Origin: Artemia franciscana
Lineage: Eukaryota > Arthropoda > Branchiopoda > Anostraca > Artemiidae
DNA: 64,000 nucleotides
Assembly (NCBI RefSeq): GCF_032884065.1
Contig: NC_088879.1
Span: 23,298,038 to 23,362,037, forward strand
Reading direction: 5' to 3'
This document shows, in pieces, positions 55,645 to 64,000 of the stretch. The position numbers and the translations under genes were made by a program. The number at the start of each line of letters is the position of its first letter. The first letter of the stretch is position 1. The notes below the pieces were generated by a model, which was not told the origin of the DNA, searched no databases, and saw only the letters and a list, made by a program, of their open reading frames with translations.

Positions 55645-56545
55645 TTGCAGCTGGAACAGTTCTTCAGGGAGCGCCAATTGTAATGTTGGCTGCAATAACT
55701 AATGCAGGAAACAAAACTGAACTACAACAACCAACACTGTCTAATGCTAGTTGTTTAGATGCTCCAGCAATTAAAAAAGAATGAAATAGGCGTTCCACGT
55801 TGATGGAACAGGGCTTTAATGGGATAGAAACTCCAATTGTAACATTAGCCAAAACAAATAATACTAGAGACAAAACTGGGCTACTAGAAGAGACACTATC
55901 TAATGCCAGTTATTAAGATACCCAAGCAATGAACAAATAATGGGATAAACGTACCACATTGATATTAATACAATTATAACTGGGCTACTAGAAGAGACAC
56001 TATCTAATGCCAGTTATGAAGATACCCCAGCAATGAACAAATAATGGGATAAACGTTCCACATTGATATTAATACAATTATGCAAAGACGAGGATATACC
56101 AGAAATTATTCAAGAAAGTTTTGGGAAACTGCATCAACAACATTGGAGAAATTCACTGTACAAATTTTCTTGGGAACAATGCAAAATGAAGTTTCAAAAT
56201 TTTAAGGCACAATGTAAACAGAAAAAAGAAAATGAAACAACAAAGTGGGGAGGGAAGAATAACATGGCAATTTTGTGATGAAATGGACAATTTGATGGCA
56301 AAGAAGCCAGAAATTTCCCCTGTTGCTACTGCTTCAAATGGAGACGGCTTCAAAATTGACGAAGATGATTGTGAACATTCAAATGAATCAGATTACACTT
56401 CTGAGCCAGTAGCCAGTCGAAAAAGCAAAACTAAAAAAAGAAAAAAGTGGTGGGAATATTGCACAAAATTACAGAAAAGGCAGAGAGGAGGGAGAAGGAA
56501 TGATATGAACAGAGGGAGAGAGCACTCAAGTTATTACAAGAAATA
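55645..56545 (+). pseudogene. PIF/Harbinger Myb/SANT-like DNA-binding protein
   Basis: A repeated leader (LQGAPIVMLAAITNAGNKTE... at 55660, then diverged copies near 55820 and 55975) is followed by WDKRSTL-type sequence and, at 56063-56278, LIQLCKDEDIPEIIQESFGK then FSWEQCKMKFQNFKAQCKQK. After a frameshift near 56260 the frame 56232-56546 reads WQFCDEMDNLMAKKPEISPV and a Lys/Arg-rich tail (KSKTKKRKKWWEYC). The trihelix-like pattern (W, EQC..K...L...C, W..F..MD.L) is the Myb/SANT-like protein that partners Harbinger transposase for nuclear import and DNA binding. Broken by stops and a frameshift. Confidence 0.65.
55805..56075 (+). repeat. Tandem ~116-bp duplication in the Myb-like leader
   Basis: ACTGGGCTACTAGAAGAGAC through ATTAATACAATTAT occurs twice, from about 55867 and 55979, nearly identical. 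An older relative starts near 55690. The encoded leader is thus three-fold repeated. Confidence 0.85.
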
Positions 56546-56981
56546 AGAGATAAGAATGTGCAATAGCAGCTTTATATTTGTCAATATCTAAAACATTAAA
56601 CTTGATTATCCCTTTTTGTGGTATGATTTTCCTTTCATTGTTACTGCAAATGTAGTGCGTCTTGTATTAGCACAAAGCAGAATATTTAAGTGATATTTAT
56701 TACAAATGATTTTGTGATTTAATATGAATGTTTACTTGATTTTCCCTTTTGTGGTGGAAGGGTGCTTTTATTATTTTTCTATTTTAATTTGTTCAGTAAT
56801 CCTACAATAGAACCTAAAATATTCCAAGTTGTTAAGTATGTCTGTTTTACAAATTCTTGTACTCTTATGTAATTTTGTACTTTTACAAAACAAATTTCAC
56901 CTACACAAGAATATATTTATTTGAGATATTATGATCTTCCTTTAATATGCAGGTTCATATTTTCTTCCTTTACATATATGT

Positions 56982-57083
<102 letters not shown>

Positions 57084-57229
57084 TTGAGACGTTATGTAAT
57101 TTTCTATCAAGCACATAAATTGGCAATAGAATAATAATTGTATTGAGTATCTATTAAGTCTTATATACAAAACAAACAACAGTTATCTTAAACAATATAT
57201 ATTACAGCTGAGAGGCTATTCTTGCCCTT

Positions 57230-58060
57230 TTGGAGATGTTAGATTCATCACTATTGCTTGTATTTTATGCCCTTTTATTAACTAAATTAGGGTCGGTAAT
57301 AAAGTCAACAAAGGCATCATCATTGTCAATACATAAGTTATGTAATGTACAATACACAGTTACTACTTTAACAACAAACTTCTAGTTATGTGAAGGAAAT
57401 TTGATAAGATGCCAAAAACGGCCTTTTAGAAAACCAAAACTATTTTCAATTACCATACTTGTTGATAATACCTTATAGTTATAATTTTCTTTATCAACAG
57501 TTAGGCTTCCTGTGTCCCTAAATGGGGTAAGGAGAACATTTTGTAATGAGTAAGCTGCATCTGCTATGATGTGGTGATCAGCATCAAATATGATGCTTTT
57601 TCAGTCAATATTATTCCTAAAAGGGATAACCTATAAACCATTGCATCATGTATAGAACCAGGCATACCAGTAAATGCACTTGTAAATCTAAGTTTATTAT
57701 CACACACTGCCTTGAGTAGAACCGATTGAAAATCTTTTCTGTTAATATATGATGAACGGTGCTTCTTGGGCGCCTTAATTTCAATGTGAGTACCATCAAG
57801 AGCAACTCCAACACCAGGAAATCCAGTCGATGACCTGAACCCTACAATGACACTGAGTAGTCTCTAACCCTTTGGCCATACGACTGTTGGCGATAGTGCA
57901 AAAATGAAATCAGTTATTCTATGCACAACTCTAAAAACACTTGATACACTAACACCAAACCTATCCCAAACTGATCTGTAACTGTCTGGGGTTGCATATA
58001 TCCATAATGTTATTAGCAATTGCTTTTAAAGGGGTATATTCAGTCCCCTATCAGCACACT
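57230..58060 (-). pseudogene. PIF/Harbinger transposase (DDE, HARBI1-like)
   Basis: Minus strand, pieced from two or three frames: YRSVWDRFGVSVSSVFRVVH (helix-turn-helix region), then FPGVGVALDGTHIEIKAPKK (first catalytic Asp), SSYINRKDFQSVLLKAVCDN, KLRFTSAFTGMPGSIHDAMV (second Asp region), and a decayed remainder. This is the DDE_Tnp_4 type. It lies tail-to-tail with the Myb-like gene at 55.6-56.5 kb, the expected Harbinger two-gene set. Multiple frameshifts and stops. Terminal repeats were not found. Confidence 0.8.
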
Positions 58061-59929
58061 CTATAGGTTTTTTTTGCATGAGGACTTCCACTTTTTCCCT
58101 CTTCAGACGAAAGTGAGATTAAAAAATGCCATCTCTCATTTTTAGTATTGTCGTCTCATAACAATATGTTGTTTTTACAACCTAGAAAAAATATTTATAA
58201 CGGTCTAAAGTGGTGCTATGCAACATTGTTCATTTTTTTGAGTAGAAAAAAAAGTATACTGGTGCTTAAAGCGATAAATTGAACACTGGAAACACAATAC
58301 AAAATTTTTAATTGGCTAAGCATGCATTTATGTCTGTGATTATAACAAACAATGAAAAATAATTGATGTAAATCCCTTTCAAAATTTCTTTGTTGCAAAT
58401 ACAGAGTTGAATATCTAAGGACTATATTCATATTTTCTTATATGTATGTCAAAAAAAATTTTTAAGAGTCAAAGAACAAAATTGAGTAACTATGCAAAAA
58501 TAGTTAAGTAATAAAATGATACAATGACCTATATTCTACACTAGGATATATAAGTTTCTTGGAAAGCAAGATAAACAATAGATACATAGCCCCCATTACC
58601 AGTGAACACCCGTAACATTTTTTTGTTCAAACTTTATTTTTTGGATATTTCTCTGTTATAGCACAGAAACCCAAGTTCTGCATCCATTGATGCACTGAAG
58701 GACTGGTTCCTTTTAGCATAGCATGAGAAAAGACAAAGACAAGTGACAGAATAGATTGGAAATGTATAATTTGTGCTACATATTTTTACATTATGGGGGT
58801 GGTAACAGGGGAAGATCCAGAATGTTCTTTAGGAGGGGGGAGCATAATAGGTTGCTTCAAAAAACTTTGCAAACAAAGAAATATCCGCAACTAAAAGGGA
58901 ACCTTGACAATTATGTGTTGTAGGTAGTGGAAATAGTAATAAATTTAACCTAACATTTGGCGAGGGTTTAAGTTCTAATAAATCTGTTGAAATTAAAATG
59001 GTATAAAAATATTTATACGAAAAATAGTAAGTTATAAAAACCAGCCCGCCATAAAAAAAAGTTGTTCACCACAATGTTTTGCTTTTATACTTCTAACTAC
59101 TAAAGCAAGAGATTTAAGCTTTTTATTGTAAAAGGTAAGGTCTTGACCCATCTTTTGGGACCATGCACTCTCTGTGACAATTTGTGTAGGCCAAACCATT
59201 TAGTATATTGCCTAACTTTGTGGCATTGCTTAGAAACTATGATAGTAATGAAGAGTGGGAAATGAGGATAAAGACACAACTAGTATATTTGTAAAAGATA
59301 TATTAAATACTAGTTCTTTTAGGGGTGTAACAATAAAAACAGAACAAAGAGATAGAAGACATTTAAAACAAGGGTTTTAAGTATAGGCAATAAAGTATTA
59401 ACTAATCAATGTTTACTTTTAAAAATAGTGTTTTAATAAACAGTGTACACTTTGACAAAATCTCAGAAATTTACTAATCAAAATTTTGCTTTTCATCACA
59501 ATGTAGCATATCTTTCCAATTTTTAAAGTTCAATATATTTTGCTTAAACTATAAAACTCACAATTTTAGAAGAGAAAGTCTATTTCTCTATTTCCGCTCC
59601 AACTATATCTATTTATTACAAAGTCGATGTTTACCTCAATATTTCAGTGAACATTTGTACTGGTCAGTCCTGTCAGTTTAGAGCTCTTTGTTAGGATTTC
59701 CTCTTCTATTCATCCTAATATATTCAAATAAAGACCAAAATCGTCAGAAATATAGGAACTCTAATAAAGATGCATGTAGGCATATGCTTCAAACTAATTA
59801 TATCAATCAATTAATCAATAGTTTTATTGACGCATATGAAATGAGTGAAGGGAAAAAAAGAGAGGAGAAAAAAAAATCAGACTATGATAAACAATACTAA
59901 ATAAACGCACTATAATATGGGTGGCTTTG
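58061..59929. other. No recognised feature
   Basis: AT-rich. A G-rich GGAGGGGGGAG stretch occurs near 58832. No coding or repeat structure that I can support. Confidence 0.35.
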
Positions 59930-59937
59930 GTCTAGAG
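59930..59937. repeat. Left target-site duplication of hAT element
   Basis: GTCTAGAG immediately before the element. The right flank is GTCTAAGAG (62582-62590), the same sequence with one extra A. An 8-bp duplication is diagnostic for hAT insertion. Confidence 0.8.
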
Positions 59938-62581
59938 CAGGGCTTCTTAAACTATGGGTCGCGACCCCCAGGGGGGTCGCGAGACTACTGAAAGGGGGTC
60001 GCAAAGATCTGATACTTTTCAATCATTATAAGTAAAATTTTAAAATTAGTATACACACTACGTACAAATATAAATACAAATAAAAATCATACAAAATACT
60101 ATTGTAGTTTTATTATAACTTTTTTTTGAAAAAAGTGGCAATGCAAAACTGTTATGTAGGGCCTATAAATGAAAATATGGAAGTAGCATTTATTAATAAA
60201 TACAACGCGCTCCTCGATTTTCAACTGAACCTTCGACATTGATGTCTGGCCGCCTGCGTCAGTGTTTGTAAGATAACTTAGTGATTATAAGTACCCGGAC
60301 GCCGCGTCGCCTTGGGCTTACAGCTTACACTTACTGTTTGTATTTCAGTTTGGACTCAGCTTTATCTTCGTAGTGACATGTGTGTATTTACTGTGTAATT
60401 TTCAGTTGGTGTTTTTGATTATTACGTTAAAGTTCAACTACATTTTGTTTAATTATTTATTATTATTTAACCATCATGGATAAATGGCTAATTAAAATTC
60501 CAACTAATAAGTCTGCCAAGCCGTCACAACCAAGTTGCAGTGCTTCAAATCCGATTTCTAGAAAAACAAAAAAAAGAAAATAAGGAGTTTTGGCTGCAGA
60601 AAGCATGAAACCGTCAAAACTGCAACGACATTTGAATACTAAATATGCAATGTTATCAAAAAAGCCAATAGAATATTTTGAGCGTCTTTTGCAAACATCA
60701 AATAAAGAAAAGAACAATTTGGAGAAGTATGTTACTTTGACTGATAAATATCTATTGGCATCGTATGAAGTTTCGTATTTGATAACAAAAACGAAAAAGC
60801 CTTATACTATTGGAGAGCAACTTTTAATACCTGCAGCTATAAGAATGTCCGAAATTGTTCATGGAAAACAGTATGCTGCTGAAATTAGTAAAATTCCATT
60901 ATCAAATGGCACTGTGTCCAAAAGAATTTCAGACATTAGCAATGATCGATTTCAACAGCTCCTTATGAGGCTTAAAGACAGCTCAAAGTTTGCAATACAA
61001 CTGGAAGAGTCGTCAGACATTTCAAAAATGGCACAGTTGTTACTTTTTGTAAGATATATTTATGAGGGAAGCATTCATGAATATATACTGTTTTGTCGTC
61101 CTCTGGAAGGTCATACTCGTGGAAAAGATATATATAAAAAAGTAAATGAGTTTTTTGAAAAAGGATTAAATTGGAAAAATTGTGTTGGTGGGTGCATGGA
61201 CGGTGCTGCAGCAATGACCGGACAAGATCTTGGTTTTACACCATTTGTTAAAGCTGGAAATGATCATATTACATTTACACATTGTATGATTCACCGAGAG
61301 GCACTTGTTGTTAAAAAAAATTGCACCAGAATTAAACACTGTGTTTTTTGATGCAGTCAAAATCATTAACTTTATTAAATGCGAGCACTTAATAGTCGAT
61401 TGTTTAAAAATTTGTGCATTGATATGGATTTGGATTATACAAGTTTATTGCTACATGCTGAAGTTAGGTGGCTATCAAGAGGTCGAAGTTTGAAACGATT
61501 ATTAACTTTAAAAGATGAAGTTCTTATATTTCTAACAGAGCAAAATTCTAATTTGGCCGATTATTTTCACGATAGTTAATGGCTTCTCAAGCTATGCTAT
61601 TTGGGAGATATGTTTGATAAAATCAATGATATGAATTTATCAATGCAGGGAGTCTGCGTTAATATGTTTATGTTAAAAAATAAACTTGAGGCCTTTGTTA
61701 AAAAAAATTCTTATATGGAAGAACAGAGTGGAAAGTGGATCGCACGAAATGTTTCCATTTACTGACGAGTATATAATTAGTAACAATATTTCAAAAAAAA
61801 TACTCCTATAACAAAAATTATGGTTAATCATTTGAAGGATATGGAAGTTTACATGCATAGGTATTTTCCCAATGATATCGATACACAACAATGGATTTGC
61901 AATCCATTTTCAATTGAAATGGAAGAAATTAATTTTTTAAACTTAAAAGCACAAGAAGAATGTGTCGAATTAACAAGTGATACTACCTTGCGACTCAGAT
62001 TTTCTCAAGTGGCTGTGCATGAATTTTGGATAGAAATCAAATCAGAATATCCCCTACTATCGGAAATGGCAATGAACAAATTACTGCCCTTTTGTACAAC
62101 ATATTTATTTGAATCGGCCTTTTCCACATTAACTTACATAAAATCAAATACCGTTCAACTTTAATAAACGTTGAAAATTTATTACGATCTGCACTAACTC
62201 AAATTGAGCCTAGATTTAATTATTTGTGTGAAAATAAACAATCACATCCGTCACATTAATATTGTTCGATGTTAATAATATATTTTTATTAAAAAAATGT
62301 TACAAAAGTTAATTTTTTCTATTGAATATATAGATATAGTTTTATGTCATTCTATATATTGTGTTTTATTACGACCGATATCCCGTCAACGTTTCCAATT
62401 ATATATATGTGAAATGAATGGGTACGCATTCTTTAATCCTTATTTTATTTACATTGTAAAATAATGCGATATTACATCTACATCTACGGTTAATATATAT
62501 TTCATTATATGGAGGAGGGGGTCGTTTAAAATTTCCTAAGCTTCAAGGGGGTCGCTATATAAAAAAATTTAAGAAGCCCTG
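59938..62581 (+). mobile_element. hAT transposon (ZBED/SCAND3-like), complete but inactive
   Basis: Terminal inverted repeats CAGGGCTTCTTAAA at 59938 and TTTAAGAAGCCCTG ending 62581. An 8-bp target duplication with a one-base difference flanks it. The left subterminal region forms a hairpin from GGTCGCGACCCC and GGGGGTCGCGAG (about 59959-59985), and GGGGGTCGC motifs recur near both ends as likely transposase-binding sites. Length is 2644 bp. The single gene is a decayed transposase. Confidence 0.92.
60476..62260 (+). pseudogene. hAT transposase, ZBED5/SCAND3-like
   Basis: ATG at 60476 starts MDKWLIKIPTNKSAKPSQP. An in-frame TAA at 60581 follows KKRK, and the frame resumes with LAAESMKPSKLQRHLN. 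The first half of the BED zinc finger, with its Cys pair, is missing, leaving only the His half. The next block (to 61351) has AIQLEESSDISKMAQLLLFV, CMDGAAAMTGQDLGF and THCMIHREAL, the catalytic-core signatures. A frameshift in an A run near 61315 and another near 61380 lead to LLLHAEVRWLSRGRSLKRLL. Further stops precede the C-terminal dimerisation region (EYPLLSEMAMNKLLPF, YLFESAFSTLTYIK, to 62164, then a shift). Inactive. Confidence 0.9.
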
Positions 62582-62590
62582 GTCTAAGAG

Positions 62591-64000
62591 AATATGAGTT
62601 GAATTACTCCTTTAAAAACCAATATGTGTTTGTTATCTTTGTATTTGATAGGTATAGATTGGTGATTTAAATTCTCAGGGTTTCAAGCTGCAGAGATTTT
62701 TAATTAATTATTTTTTAATCTTTATATTTTCAGATTTTCAATTCAAACATTTAAATATTGTTAAGTCTGTTGAGCACAAAAATTTGAAATTTGACTCAGA
62801 TTTAAAATTAGGTAAGAGAATTTTCCTGTAAAAATTTTGATTTGTAAACAAATTGTGGAAATATGACTGGATGGCATGTATCAAAATAATTATAAAAATC
62901 CTCAGTGGTATATAGCAGTTTAGACAGTTTTATAGACAAATACATGCAACCCCTATACAAAAACATAGCTATATATTGTGACTGGTTGGTATTGAAGTAA
63001 TATTGCAGTTGCATTCTGTTGCTGTAGTTAACTCAATCTGTGTGAATTTCCTATTTTTACAATTGTTTTAATTTTTTGATGTTTGTTAAAAATTAATGCC
63101 ATTCCACTGATTCACATTGAGAATTCAGACCCATTTGTACCAGGTAGGTAAAAATAACAAACAAATAATTATTTCCCTTCTTTTATAAACAATTTTTGGA
63201 AATTTTATTCTTCTTAAATGACTACTCCAACTTTTGAAGCAGTATTTTGGCCTATATACTTAGTTTTGAGTATATACTTATACAAACCTTTATTGAAGTT
63301 TGGAGAGTATGACCTTTATTTTAATGTTTTATGATGAACAGAGGTGATTTGTCATATAATGTAGAGCTTTGATTAGACGAAAATAGGTTGTAAAGTCGCC
63401 ACCGCGTGCTCACCAAAATCCAAAAACTTAAATTAATAATTTTTGCACTTCTCATACATTTACTTTATATTATACAAATCCCCTAAAAAACAACATTGTA
63501 AAAACATCCTGCTTTGCAAAAAGGCGAACCCAAAAAACCAAAACAGACAGCTAAAAAAAATAATGATATGAATTTCTTTGCCCTAAAGCCATTGCAAGAC
63601 TCAAAAACAAATTTTTGACCGTAAAAAGAATTAAATATTTTGCTTTTCAGCCCTGTAGTGACACCACAATCCTAAAATATCATTTTGATGATATTTAATG
63701 AGTACTGTAAACATTTAATCAGTACTAAGTAGTGAAAACATTCAAAATATACCATAAATGCAAAATATGTCTTTGTTGCCCGTAAAAGGGGGATTTCAAA
63801 GCCGCCGGCCGCGTTTCATTCGCGGAAGTCAACTGCAGACCCTAATTACTGACCTAGTCGGCAGCTTGTCCCGTGAGAGACCATTGTTGTGTTCGAAAAA
63901 GGGTTGATTTGATTTGATTCTCAGTTCATAACTTCATCTGATCTGATCAGTCAACTCAGATAGTTCAAATAGTTCAAATCTGTTTTAAAGTGCCGATATG
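62591..64000. other. No recognised feature to window end
   Basis: No gene or element identified. A somewhat GC-richer stretch near 63790-63900 (GCCGCCGGCCGCG) is followed by GATTTGATTTGATTC and GTTCAAATAGTTCAAATC short repeats. It could be a SINE or another element end but lacks a readable tRNA-like promoter. Confidence 0.35.

Noticed and set aside
60463..60717. 84-codon minus-strand frame
   Set aside because: It is antisense to the hAT transposase N-terminal region and has no independent support.
63790..63960. Possible SINE or tRNA-derived sequence
   Set aside because: No convincing A and B boxes in the right spacing and no tail; only short local repeats.

Overview
This is eukaryotic, almost certainly invertebrate, intergenic DNA and most likely arthropod. 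It is AT-rich, with long (TA)n arrays, no rRNA or tRNA gene that I can recognise, no operon-like gene packing, and relics of at least ten transposon lineages packed into 64 kb. The mix of Penelope-like elements with GIY-YIG nuclease, Helitrons, Polinton remains, RTE and other LINEs, PIF/Harbinger and a ZBED-type hAT suits a repeat-rich arthropod, but the sequence does not name the species. I found no intact host gene. The best host-like coding pieces are a two-transmembrane terminal exon near 47 kb and an LRAT-like gene held inside an inverted-repeat element near 53 kb.

Layout. 1-7222: head-to-tail array of Penelope-like retroelements (one unit cut by the window edge, one with an open ORF, one broken, and the first codons of a fourth), with a hammerhead-ribozyme-like motif in each junction. 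7.9-11.5 kb: decayed Polinton/Maverick-like element (packaging-ATPase-like, two small capsid-cassette-type proteins, integrase tail). 12.1-22.4 kb: three copies of a foldback repeat family with nested hairpins, two direct-repeat arrays between the second and third copies, and poorly recognisable DNA elsewhere. 22.5-25.7 kb (-): decayed non-LTR retrotransposon with an internal deletion. 25.7-34.8 kb: Helitron cluster. It holds a bounded non-autonomous (+) copy, a bounded (-) copy with repeated small ORFs tail-to-tail with it, and an autonomous-type RepHel copy head-to-head with the second. A 100-N assembly gap cuts the third.

36.9-37.5 kb (-): another Helitron N-terminal fragment. 37.9-41.0 kb: 5'-truncated RTE LINE exactly between two ~590-bp direct repeats. 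43.1-46.3 kb (-): Env/fusion-glycoprotein-like pseudogene whose C-terminal half is tandemly duplicated. 46.9-49.0 kb (-): 5' half of another LINE, fused to a two-transmembrane exon. 49.1-49.9 kb (+): Ty3/gypsy-type integrase fragment. 50.1-51.3 kb (-): deletion-derivative Helitron. 52.3-53.95 kb: element with ~138-bp terminal inverted repeats carrying an LRAT-like hydrolase/acyltransferase gene. 55.6-58.1 kb: PIF/Harbinger pair (Myb/SANT-like protein on +, DDE transposase on -). 59.9-62.6 kb: complete but inactivated hAT with terminal repeats and a near-perfect 8-bp target duplication. The rest is unassigned.

How the parts relate. There is no shared pathway; the window is a record of successive insertions. 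The parts that look most worth following are the Helitron family with two alternative 3' termini and an embedded conserved 128-residue ORF, the LRAT-carrying inverted-repeat element, the foldback family whose two arms share copy-specific changes, and the Penelope array with one ribozyme core base changed. All identifications are by reading motifs; no search was run.
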